NCBI GenBank assembly: GCA_003116995.1
Contig: BDSL01000075.1
Location: forward strand, 186,001-250,000
Length of the DNA stretch: 64,000 bases
Direction: 5' to 3'
From: Yamagishiella unicocca
Lineage: Eukaryota; Chlorophyta; Chlorophyceae; Chlamydomonadales; Volvocaceae
The notes beneath the pieces were generated by a model that saw nothing but the letters and a program-made list of their open reading frames with translations, was not told where the DNA came from and ran no database searches. Position 1 is the stretch's first letter. Every line of letters starts with the position of its first letter. The position numbers were made by a program, and so were the translations under genes. This document shows positions 10,740-22,200 of the stretch, one piece after another.

Positions 10740-13700
10740 TCAATCCACGAAGTGCAGCTGCGCCAGCGCCCAGCGCTGCCCCGCCTGGCAGCAGCCCCCT
10801 CCTCCGCCGCCTCCGGAGCCCCCGCTGCCGCTGCCGCCATCGAATCGAAGCGCCACCACGGCCGCGTCCTGTTGCCGTTGCGCCTCGGGTTTGGGGTACA
10901 GTGCGATGACTGCGCGCCTGCTCGCCCCCCGGCGGTCCACGAGGCTGCCCTGCAGCGGCAAGGGAAGGATTACGGCAGCTGGGTGAGGCGGGAGCTGGAG
11001 CGGGAAGGAGAGAGCGGTGCCTTGGGCAGGGGCCACCGGGCAACGTGAGTCGTTTCCGATCCACCATCGATACCGTGTTTCCTCGTCGTCCTCATCGTCC
11101 CGAGCGAGCTTGGCGGCCGTCAAGTCATGGCCGGTAGGCTGGTCAAATACGTGCTCATCGACCCACGCACGCGCCAGGCGTCCCAAGGCGCAATCCAGGA
11201 CTTGTCGTGTCATAGTCGTGCACGCAGCTGCTCCTGCGAGGAGGAGGCGGCTCGCGGGTTTCCCACCCGCATACACACACATACCCCCACCTCCCACCTC
11301 CGCCGCCCCGGAACCCACCTCCACCACTTTTCGCCGGCGGGCGGTGCTGAGCGAGTGGAAGGCAGCCGCACTGACGCCCAGCAGGCTCTGGGGCAGCAGT
11401 GAGGGCAGTGGGAGGCCGGGCAGCAGTGGGGGCCAGGGCAGCAGGGGCTAGTTCGCAACACCGCACTCACACCGCACCGCTAGCAACAAGGCGACTACGC
11501 GATCCTCGCCCCCTTCGGCACGTGCAAGGCCCACGAAGCGCAAGCAGCTGAACCACGTTTTTCCCCCCGGCGTCCATCAAGGCCCATGTCTCCCCGTGTC
11601 AGTGGACTGCCTCGTGCACAGGTCGTTCTGGCGCCGGGCAAAATGGCAGACCGCACGACCCGGCGCACCCCTCCGAGCTGGTGACCCCACCGCACCCCCC
11701 CAAGCTGGCAGACCCACGCGGGCTCCGCCTTAACCCACCTGCAACGCCTCAGGGTCAGCGGGCAGCGTCATGGCGGCGGCAGCGGCAGCCTCCGTCGCGC
11801 TGGCAGCCGGCGGCGCCGCAGTGGGGTGCGGTGGCACCGGCTGCTCCCCGGCATCCGCCACCGTCAGTGCCCCCTGGTACTGCCACTGCAGGTCGTCCTT
11901 CACCAGGTCCAGGCCGCAGAAGTCGCACTCCCACAAGCCGTCCTGGAGGGGGGGGGGTGACGCGGCGGGCACAGGCACGGGCATGTGAGCTGCCCGGTAG
12001 TACGGAGATCGGGTCGAGAGTCAGCCCAGATGCCTTCGCGCTCAGCCTCCCCCCCTGGGTTGCTCGCTGGCTTCCCAAATACTGTTGGCGTTCCGCCCGA
12101 CAGCACCCGCCACCCGCCATGCAAGTCCAAACGAGGTTACCAGACGTGTCTTCGTCGGTTGTACTTTTCAGTGCCGACCCACGGGTCTCCTTTCATACCC
12201 ACCCACCATGGACCGATTTAGCTTAGCCGCCGAAGGTCGACATATGACCTTCGTCTTTCGTATCCTCACCCTAGTTCTCCAGCATGCATCTTAAAACGTC
12301 TTTTCTAAACGGTTTTTTCTCGCATCCACGGGTCTTCCTCGAAACCCACCATGGACTGGTCCTTGCTGGGGGTGTCCTGGACGGCGGCCGCAGCCGTCGC
12401 CCCACCGGCACCCGGGCCTGGCCCGCCGCCTGCAGCCGCCGCGGCCACACCCCCACCACCGCCGCTGCCACCGTCTCCGCCGCCGCCGTCCATGTCGTCC
12501 ATGTCGTCAAAGTCCATCATCATGGAGGCGGCTCGCCTCACCGGACGGCCGCACTGCCTGAAAAGCGCAACAGGCACAGCAGTCCAGGGAGGGCGCGCCA
12601 CAGCAGTCCAGGGAGGGCGCCGCGCGCACCGGGCGGAGATGTGAGTGCACGGGTTGGGGGCAACTTGGGGGCGCCACTGCTGTTGGGTTCCTGCGCGGTG
12701 GGTTAGGAGCAGTCCCCAACCACCGGTAATGGGGTCCTGCGAGGTGGCCTGCCGCCCCTTCCACCCCACCCATACACGCCCTCTCCCCACGTCCCCTGCC
12801 GCTCCACTCCCCTGCCACCGCACCTGTGTACTCGATAGGTGGCCACGTCAGCCGCCCGCACCACCACCACGCACGCCAGCGCCGCGCACAGCCCATCTGG
12901 TGTGGGGCCGACGGCCTCCTCACCCCCCGCCGCCGCTGCTGTCGGTGCCAACACCACCTGCTGCCGGCCGTCCTGGTCCCGCGCCCGCTCCAGGGGACCC
13001 GGCGGCGACGTCGACTGCCGCGGCTGCCCCACGCGCCCCGGCTCCCGCCCGCCATCCTCAAATCTGTACGGCTGCTGCAGGTACGGCACATCACGCCCCC
13101 AGACAGCACTGGGGTCGGGCAGCTGTCTGGTCGCCGCCGCCAGCGACCTCAGCGCGTCGGCCGGCCAGCGCAGCAGCGGCGCCGTCGATGCCCCGGCGGC
13201 GGCGGCGGGGGCGAAGGGCGGCGGCGGCGGCAGGCCGGCGGGCCGCTGCGCCGCCAGCTGTACGGCCTCCAGGGAGGTGTACCTGACGAGCGGCGGTGTG
13301 GTCACGTGGGCGGGCATCGCTGTGAGACTGTGGGCTTCGCTACCGGGCGCCGTCTCCATCCACGCCAGCGCCTGCAGCTGCCGGCCAGGTCCCCCGCCCC
13401 ATGATGACGATGAGGCGGCTGCAGCGGCTGCAGCAGTGGCGTCGTCGTGCGGCCGGCTGCCGCCCTGCAGCGCCGCCGCTGCGCGGGCTGCCAGGGAGGT
13501 GGCGGCCGCGCTGGCGGCGGGCAGCTGTACGGCGCCAAGCAGCATCACCACGTGGCCCTCGCGCATGTGCGCCAGCGCCTGAGACAGGGTTGGGGTGGGA
13601 GGGCGGTGGAGGGGGTAGTGGTGGTGGTGATGGTGGCGGCGGTGGTGGAAGGAGTGGAGCTCCTTGTGGGCGGGTGGGTGGGGCCAACGAGCTGCGCACA

Positions 13701-16700
13701 GGCGGCCGGACTGTGCCCTCCCTGGACTGCCCCCTAGCCCACCGCCCACCCACCTTGCTGCCCCGCGCCAGGTGCATCTCCACGCCAACAGCGCCCGTGC
13801 CATCACTCAGCAGAGCGCGCAGCCGGCCCCTGCGGGTTTGGGAGGAAACCTGTTGGTACTTTTCAGCACTGAAAATTATAAACCAACCAGGAAATGTTCT
13901 GTACGCTGTGAAGGAGGGCGAGAAGGAGGAGGGGAGGGTGAGGCACTCGGGGGTGCAGAGGAGAGGCTGCTTAGCGGGCACCTGCTTACCGCCCGCAGCC
14001 CGATGAACCGCACAACACTCCCCGTCCCCCACCCTCACCCCTGAACCCGCCATCCGCCCCTCCCCTCACCCGTGGTGGGTTCCGGCTCCATGGCAGTAGC
14101 CCAGCAGCGCCTGCACCCGCGCCACCACCACCGTACGGCCACCGCCCACGTCAGCGCCGCCAGCCACCACACCATCCGCACACGCAGCATCACACGCACC
14201 CCTTGCAACAACGACCGCACCACCACCACCACCACCACCATTAGAGCTTCCACCACCACCACCACCACCAGCAGCAGCAGGGCCACCGCTGCTGCCGCAG
14301 CCTGCACCCACGCCGTCCGCAGCAGCAGCCGCATCTTGGCCCATGCTGCCTAGCCCCAGCACCGCGTGTCGTGGCTGCTGGCTTCCCGGCTGGCTGCTGC
14401 CGCCCTGCGCAACCAGCTGGCTGCCCTTCCGGCCCGGCTGCTGCGGGTGGGGGTGGTGTGTGTGGGGGTAGGGGTGGTGGCGGCTCGGTGCCGCACAGGC
14501 TACGGCAGCGGACCGGTGGGCGGGCGGCATATCAACGTCCATGGGGGTATGGGAGGGAACCCGGTGGGGGGGGGCTCCCTCAGCCGCAGAGGCCTCCAGG
14601 CCCCCCACCTGGCCTTGTTGTTGCTGCTGCTGCTGCTGCCACTGCGGCTGTCCTGGCTGGTGGAGGGTGTGGTCGGGTTGGGGCTGCTGCAAGGGAGGGT
14701 TGGGGTTCGCGACGACACCCTCGGCGACCGGCACAACAACCACGACCGTGTCGGCGGTGTGCTCGTACACCAACGACCCGGCCTCCTGTACGGCAACGAC
14801 GGGCTGGTACACCGCGATCGTCTCCCCCGGCATCAGCAGGTCACCGAGCACCACGGCATCGCCGTACAGTGCCAGGGCGGCGGTGCACGCGGGGGCCCGG
14901 GGGGTGGGAGTGGGGTTCGGTGTGGCCAGATGGACGAGCCGCTTGCTGCGACGGCAGCGAGTGGCGGGGAGAGAGGGAGGCGAGTGAGTGAGGAAAGACC
15001 GTGTACTAGGAAGCCGATGAGGGAAGCGGCGGGCGGGGCTGATGAGGGAAGCGGCGGGAGGGGCCGGGGGTTAAGGCGCAGGCAGGAGTGGGAAGGGCGT
15101 GCAGGGGAAATTGGCGAGGCGGGAGATTTTGGGGCTTGGCGGGGGGTGGTATAAAAACCGTTGACGAGACAAGGACAGGATGGGGGGGGCGCGGCTGAGA
15201 GGAAACCCTTTGGGGCTTGGCTTTGGGGCTTGGCGGGGGAGCGGGGTTGAGGGGTGGGTGTAAAAACACATGTTGCTGTGCTCACCGGTGCCGGTCGAAG
15301 GCTCCGGCCTCCCGCGGCGGCGCTGCGCCCACCGCCGCCACCCGCGCCACCACCCAGCCGGTGACCACCGCGCGGGTGCCGGCGGCCACGGAGGCTAGGG
15401 CGCCCTCGTTAGCCTGCGCAGCAGCGACCAGGAAGAGGAAGGGGCCGGGTCGTTTGTGACCGTAGGCATGGTTTCGGAGCGGCGACCAGGGAAGGGGAAG
15501 GGGCCGGGCCGTTTGTGACCGTAGGCATGGTTTCGGAGCGGCGATGTCCCTGCATCAACCCATACAACCATCAACACCCACGTGCGATATCCCCTCAAAC
15601 GCCCCCCCCCACATACACACCACCACACCGGTTGTTTTCTGTGACCCCCCACCACTCATCTCACCCCCTCCAGCGCCATAGGTTCCGTGCCGCCGTGCCG
15701 CAGCGCGTCGATGTGCGGCCAGCAGCCCCCCGCCACCATGGAGGCCGGCAGCTCCGGAACCAGGAAGCGGCTGGGTAGCAGCCGGCGCGCCTGGAGGGGG
15801 GATCACAAGACAAGCGGCAGCAGAGGCGTCGGAAGCAGGACCCCCCCCCACTATCTTGTCGTTTTTCGTGTCACCGGTTTCACACCACCACCACCCCCAC
15901 GGCCGGAAGCTGCTGGTGGCCCGCTGCGGAAGCCGCGGGCTCAGTGGCGTGCAGTGATGCGTATAGTGTGGTGCTGCATCACGGAGGGTGCGGGCTGACG
16001 AGGTGGTTGGCCACCCCCGCCCCTGGCGTTCCTATGTCGTGTAACCGAATCTTTGCACTCCCCCTCCCTTTCCCTGGTCCAATCCTCGTCCCATGCTGCA
16101 CGCACACGCACACACGCAACCCCGCAGTCCACCCCGCCCCTCCTGCATATACACACACACCCACACACACGTCAGCCCTAACCACTGCACCCCGCCCCGC
16201 CCCACCCCGACCACATAAGGCCCACCAGGGCTCACCAGCGGGCTCGCGGCAGCCGGGGCCGAGCGGGCCGGCCCAGCCGCGATACGCACCCGGCGACCAG
16301 CTGCGGCAGCACGGCACAGCACGGCACAGCACAGCACGGGCAGGGGAGCGGGGGGCGAGACTGGAGACAGGGACATGGCTGGCAGAGCAGGGAGCGAAAC
16401 CCGCCAAACGGAACTTCGCGGCGAAGAGCAGCGGCGAGCCTGACTGGCCGTGCAGCAGCCGCATACGTCCCCCCCACGTCCCGCCCACTTCCGCCCATGC
16501 TTCCGATGCCCAGAGCGCGTCCCCCCCCCCGCAGAACCCCTCCCTCCCTCCCGCACCCCATACCTGCCCACGTCGTGTACCCGGCTCATACATGGCCCCC
16601 ATACATATCAATTTGTGAAGCACGCAATCCCAAACGTGTGTACCCAACCGGTTGTTTCCTATCCGGTTTTATGTTCCAGTGCCGACCCACGGGCTTCCTC

Positions 16701-18889
16701 CCCCTCACCCCCCCACCTGCCAGCAGCGGCGTCCTGCCCATCACCAGCAGCCGCAGCTCCCCATGCAGGTACATGGGCTGCACCGAGGGGGGCGAGCCGG
16801 AGGCAGCGGCGGGAGGGGCAGCCAGGCCGGTTCCGGAGCCGCCGCCGTCCTCCAAATGCAACAGCCACGAGCCGCCGCTGGTCTCGAACGGGGAACCTGC
16901 CGAGGAAGTGCGCGCAGGGCGCTTGGCGGTCGGGGTTGGGGTTTCTACGGGTTTGGCATTCCCATGGAAGGTAGGAAGCTTGTTGCTTGGAGCCAGGTTT
17001 GAACCGCCGACCGCATGAGCGGTGCCAACCCGCCCGGGTGGCGCTGCCGGCCGGTACCACCGCCCGCTGGGCTTTCGCGACTGGCCCACCCTCTGGCCGC
17101 TCTGGCGGCGCGGCGGCGGCAATCTCACGCGCCCGGAGGATTGCACCCACCATCACTGCGCCGCCTGGCTGCCTTAGCGTGGCGTACCTGAGCCGTGCGG
17201 TTGGCTGAGGCACTCCACACATGCCACGGCGGCCAACACCACCCGCACCGGCGCCTGCGCCTGGGCCGGAGCGCCTGGGGCTGCCATCAAGGGCGGGGGT
17301 TGGGGTCTATGGATTTTAGAAGACCAGGTAACACGACATGGGTAGTGGAGCTGGCGCATAGGCTTCGGACACGAGTGTCATGAAGGGGGGTGGGGAGGGT
17401 CATCAAGGGGGGGGGGGGGCCAAAAATACCCGATGACTCGACCAAGGGGGTAGTGGTGAGGATCATCAAGGGGTCGGGGTGGCATAAAAACCCGGTTACG
17501 CGATATGGATAGGATAGGATAGCTGGCGCACTGTCTTCGGACACCTAGTTGCGGACGCATCAGCAAGGGGGGGGGCGGGAGGTGCACTCACCTTCGGACA
17601 GGGCGCTCAGCGGCACCTGCCCCGGCAGGCCGCCACAGGCGCCGCCACCACCACGCGTTGCGGGCTCTGCTGCTGCGGAGTGCGACAACAATCCAGTCGC
17701 ACTCGGCATCGGGGCCTGGCGTAAGGCCCCCGGGGCTCCTTCCTCGCTGCCATCCCACGCCCCGCCATCAGCGCAGTCCGGCTTGCCCTGAGTCCGCAGG
17801 GGCGGCCGGAGGGGCGTTCGGACAGGAAGTAGGACCGAGGAGTGGATCAACCTGCAGCGATCGCGCTGCCGCAGCTGTCGGCCCCCGTACCCCGCCCGTC
17901 TATCTCTCTCTCCACGGTTTCTCCATCTCAGGTGTGGTAATTACTGCGTTCCTGCACCGGCCTTCACTGGCCCACTCTCTGTGCCTCGCCGACACCTGCG
18001 CCTCTGCCGCTGCCGGTCACAAATGGTGTCAGCGGCGAGCGAGCAGGGCTAGCTGGCCAGCCACCTGTCGTCACCGGTGTAGAGCCGCGGCATCGCGGAG
18101 GAGGCGGAGGAACCAATCTAAACCCTAAACCCTAAAACTCTAAAATCCTGGAACGCTACCTGCTTCCGCATGCGACGTGACAGGATCTCCGTCATGAGAG
18201 CGGACTCCTGCAGCGGGTGTGAGGTGGGGTCAGGTTAGGTTTGAGGTGGGGGTAGGTTAGGTTTGGCCTGGTGGGCGCTGCTGTGGGGGTGCCGAGGTGG
18301 TTGTAGTCCTCCGACCTTGCCGGGGTTGGGGCAAGACTCCCGCAACCACCCGGCCGCTGGGGAACCCCGGCCTCCGCCTCCCCCCATGAAAGACCTCTTA
18401 CGAGCCCCCCGGGCCCCCCCGCCGGCTATGTCGTGTAACTGGTCGTTATGCCACTGCCCCCGCCGGGACCCAACTGACCGCCAGGCCGCCTGGGTATTGT
18501 CGGAGCAGGTCCAGCAGCTGAGCCATTACCTGAAGCGCTTCCCGCGGGCGGGGTGAGGGATGGAATCCGGGAGCGGGCGGATGAGGTAGAGTGGGCAGTG
18601 GGGCCGGCTCAGGCAAGCGTGCTCGTTGTGCTGCTTAGATACTCCGGGCACCGCACTCACCCATGTCCAAGTTGTGGGCTTCCGCGTCCTGGCAGGCCCG
18701 CGCGTCTGCGCGGGAACGGAGGACGCGAGTTACTCACGGCACGTCCAAGCACCTTTTATTTTCATGTTTGTACAATTCCTTATGGAAGTCGTGTCCACAC
18801 CTGGCGGTGCCGCCTGCTTCCGCCAGTGTCATCGTCCAGCTGTGTGTCTCGCTCCTGCAAGAGCTGAAGAGCGCGATGTGCCAGTCCAT
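10740..18889 (-). CDS. Large multi-exon gene with OB-fold-like segments and a CxxC motif; identity uncertain
   Basis: A string of - strand exons with good splice borders. I see: a possible first exon with ATG at 18889; 18663-18711; 18160-18207; about 17600-17850 (donor after CTGTCCGAAG); 17189-17279; 16722-16904 (ends MYLHGELRLLVMGRTPLLAG); 15670-15786; 15287-15413; 14066 to about 14970; 13750-13810; 12840-13580; 12350-12545; 11740-11950; 11335-11400; and the last exon(s) 10740-11327. Segments such as GTRAVVTGWVVARVAAVG, ALYGDAVVLGDLLMPGETIA, LLSDGTGAVGVEMHLARGSK and MREGHVVMLLGAVQLP look like OB-fold strands of RPA-type proteins. DGLWECDFCGLDL adds a CxxC pair. Serial OB folds followed by a Zn-type motif suggest a single-strand-DNA-binding protein, possibly of the shieldin-2 or MEIOB kind, but this is weak. 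It could be two genes. Long Gln, His and Gly runs lie around 14100-14700. Confidence 0.4.
12160..12362. repeat. Two adjacent copies of the CCCACGGGTCTCCT dispersed repeat
   Basis: Copy one (about 12163-12213) reads GTTGTACTTTTCAGTGCCGA then CCCACGGGTCTCCTTTCATA. Copy two (about 12290-12355) reads AACGGTTTTTTCTCGCATCC then ACGGGTCTTCCTCGAAACCC. Both end in CCCACCATGGA. Related copies occur near 16655, 31340, 31457, 44330, 52535 and 58635. Confidence 0.7.
12578..12621. repeat. 21-bp tandem duplication
   Basis: Unit ACAGCAGTCCAGGGAGGGCGC is present twice in tandem, in or next to an exon of the - strand OB-fold gene. Confidence 0.8.
15434..15545. repeat. Direct duplication, about 60 bp x 2
   Basis: GGGGCCGGGTCGTTTGTGAC and the following CGTAGGCATGGTTTCGGAGC occur twice in succession with few differences, in an intron of the - strand gene. 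This looks like a recent local duplication. Confidence 0.85.
17345..17575. repeat. Degenerate direct repeat containing ITAC-like (GGTTACxCGA) motifs
   Basis: Two copies of a segment starting AGCTGGCGCA and containing TCTTCGGACAC/GCTTCGGACAC followed by an AAGGGGG tract lie at about 17348-17390 and 17521-17575. The stretch between carries CGGTTACGCGATATGG, a variant of the GGTTACACGACAT motif. All lie in an intron of the - strand gene. Confidence 0.7.
18119..18152. repeat. Telomere-like tract (CCCTAAA) in an intron
   Basis: AAACCCTAAACCCTAAAACTC resembles plant/algal telomere repeats (CCCTAAA / CCCTAAAA). It sits just inside the intron following exon 18160-18207 of the - strand gene. Confidence 0.75.
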
Positions 18890-19241
18890 ACATGCTATTA
18901 TGATCAAATGCCGGCTGCAGCAGGCAATTCTAGTTTCACACGCGGCACCGCATCGTTGATGCTAAGTCACAGACCGAACAAAGAGGACAATGGATAAGCA
19001 TTGTAGGAAAGGATAAACGTAAGGTATTTGCAACGCGTAAATTTGACAAGGAAATTAGGCAATGAACGCCGGCTGCAGGTGCTGGGCTGTCGGTTTGTCG
19101 TGCTGCGCTGCGCCTTCAAATCCTGCCCACTCGCTTTACACAGCATGCTGCCGATGGCGAGAGCACGTACTTCCGTTTTTAGCCATTAAGGAACAACATT
19201 TGTGAATACTAGCATCCCTATTTCGGCGACAAGTGCTCAAA
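18890..19241. promoter_or_regulatory. Probable shared promoter region between two divergent genes
   Basis: This 352-bp gap separates a possible - strand start codon (18889) from the + start codon of the carotenoid isomerase-like gene (19242). It is less GC-rich than the neighbouring exons. No specific element was recognised. The shared-promoter call depends on the - start being right. Confidence 0.35.
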
Positions 19242-22200
19242 ATGCAGCTTACTCAACGAACCGCTGCGCAAGTGCAGAAACAGGCCTATGTATTGCCTGT
19301 CCCTTCAGCAAGGCCTTCAATTTTGCCTATATTCGTATCAAATTACGTTTCACCTGCTGCTGCTAATGGAAAGCGGCTCGTTCGCTGTGCTGTGGCTGCG
19401 CCGGTCACCACGGTGCTGGAGGACGCTATGACGCCTCCAACATACGTCAACCCTGGAGACCGAAGCCACGAAACTGACTACGTGGTAATTGGCTCTGGCA
19501 TCGGTGGTAAGTTTGGCCCGATTGATGAAGTTGTTGAGCCGATGCCTCGCCTCGCCTGCGCTGCGCACGTACTCCTGAGGCACACGCTGCGATGTACTAT
19601 TTTACCCAGTCCCAGCTATCGAGATTGAACGAAACCTTGAGTTGCGGATTGAAACCCTTGACTTTCCGCCCTGCCATACCTTGACCCTCTCTCTCTCAAG
19701 GCCTCTGCTGCGCTGCCCTGCTCGCGAAGTACGGCTACCGGGTCACCGTTTGCGAGTCCCACTACTTGGCGGGTGAGAGGCGGGGCTGGCCTGACGGTGG
19801 GGCAGGGCGGGGCGGACGCACGGCGTGACGTCATCACGGTGACGCAAGCAACATGGGGCCTCAGTCATGGGTCTCAGTCGGTGACGACGCGGCGGTCATC
19901 ATCGAGAAGCACTTCACGCCTGGAGCAGTCAAGCGGCCAAAACGGAGGGGCTCGTGGCATTGAGAGACTCACGCCAGGGAGGGGCGCACGTGTGCCTGTG
20001 CCGCGTCCGTCAGCTGCACCCTAGGGTCGGGGCTGCGGGACAACCCGGCCAGAACGGCATGCTGACCGCCCAGAGGCACACAGCCCAGAGGCACCGGCGC
20101 ATCTCCACCACCACCAGCGCTGCCCAGCATCACCACCGCCCATCACCACCGCCTCCCACCGCCGCCGCCGCGGCCTGGATCCGGCGCCACTTTGCCTCCC
20201 GGGCCCCCACACACGCACACACATACGCACTCACGGCCGCTATCCTCTGCTGCTGCTGCTGCGCCCCCGCCCCAGGTGGCGCCGCGCACTCCTTCGAGGT
20301 GGGCGGCTACAAGTTCGATGCGGGTCCGTCCTTCTTCCTGGGCATCGGGGGCCCACCGGGGGACGGCAGCCCCAACCCGCTCAAGCAGGTGGGCGGATGG
20401 GAGGGCGGGCGGTGGACGGGGGCCCAGCAGCGCAGAGGTCCAAAGGGGGGGTTTACCCATGCGGTGATGGCGTGGGGGCACCCGCATGAGGAGGTTTCGG
20501 AGCAGCGGAAGGGTTTCGGGGCTCCGAGAGGCAGGCACGGTCTTGGCTTGATCACGACTTGCTTCTGATCATGGCCCGACAGCGGCCACGGCCAAGCAAT
20601 GGGATGGAAACGAGCCGTGATGTAAGCTTAGCGCCGCCTCGCCCGGGTGCTGTGCGGTAGAGGAGTGGTTTTGGCCTCGGGCAGTGAGGGGGGAGGGCGC
20701 TGCTGCTACTGCCAGCATCCGCACCAGCGCCGCCATCACAGCCCTCGCTACTGCCGCTTCAACCAGCTCTCTTCACTGCTATCGCCACCTGGGTCCCCAC
20801 CCCTGCAGGTCCTCGACGCAGTTGGCGAGAGCGTGCCGAGCACGCAGTACGACAGGGTACGACATACGACACGGTGTTGGTTGCGCGCTCGGGGACTCTA
20901 GCTCATACTCAGGAGGGGCTGTAGGGCCGCCTGCGGAGGCGACAGCCTGCGTAAGCGGAGGCAACTTCCTAAACGACGGCTGCTGCTGCAGCAGCTGCTG
21001 CTATCACAGCAGCTGCTGCTATCACAGCCGCCAGCGCCTGCTCGCACCTCACCTCATGCCTCCTTAGCCTCTCCTGCCGAGGCCCTTCACGCCATGACCC
21101 CCCTCTTCGCGGCCCCCTTCCGCCCGCCCGCCCACCTGTCCGCAGTGGATCGTGTACCCCCCCGGCGGCGGCAGCTTCCCCAACATCGCCAGCGGCTCCG
21201 CCTACGAGGCCACCATCCTGCAGCAGGGCGGCCCCGAGGCGCTGCGGCAGTGGAAGGAGCTGGACAAGGCGATGGGGCCGCTGCAGGTGCTTGGGGGAAG
21301 GGATGCTGCGGCAGCGGGCTAGGGGGGCCGCTGCGTCGACCGGTGGGGCCGCTGCGTCGACTGTTCCGCCCCTCATCCCTGACCCTCCGCCCCCTCCGGC
21401 CCCCCCGCCGCTGCTCCCCGCCGCTGCAGACCGCCGCGGGGCTGTTCCCCGCCGCCGCCCTGCGCGGTGACCTGGGCGTGGCGCTGACTGCTGCCCGCTT
21501 CCTGGGTCCGGAGATGATGGGCATGGCGTTCATCGCGCCCCTGCTGACGGTGAGGGGGGGCCAGGACCGGCGGATGGGGGGGTGGTGTGAAACCGGTGAC
21601 ACGAAAAACGACAAGATAGTGGGCGCATGGTCGGCGGGTGGAGGTGGGAGGGCTGGGGGGAGGCGGGGGCCAGGACCGGCGGATGGGGGTGGAAGGCTGG
21701 GGGGATTAAAAGATAATCCGCGAATCCACGGCCGACAAACCAACGGCGATGAAGATGGTGGTCCAGAAGAGACGGGGTGGGAGGGCTGTGGGGTTTGGGG
21801 GCCAGCTCTCTCTCTGTCCCCTTGCGCTCTTACCCCACGGCCCCTCGTCGCTTCAGCCGCAACCCTCCCTTGACCTTCCCACGTCCCGCAGGGTCCCTTC
21901 TCTGCGCTGGTGGACCGCCACGTCACCCACCCCTGGCTGCGGGCCTTCTTGGACCTGGAGGTACGACAGGGGGCCCGGGGGCCGCCGTGCAGTGTGTGGG
22001 TTTTACCGTCGTGCAGCCCGGCAAAAGAAGGGGCTATGGGCATGGGAGCCGGGGAAGGGGCGTGGGTGCGTGCATCCTGGTCCCCACGCGTACATCCATC
22101 CTCCTCCCCTCCCTGCAGTGCTTCGTGCTGTCCGGCATGACCGCCCGCGAGACGCTCTGTGCCGAGATGGCCTTCATGTTCGCGGAGCGGAACGCCGGCC

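Noticed and set aside
16980..17060. tRNA-like T-arm (GGTTCAAACC) on the - strand
   Set aside because: No matching acceptor stem or anticodon arm could be formed around it. It lies beside exons of the - strand OB-fold gene.
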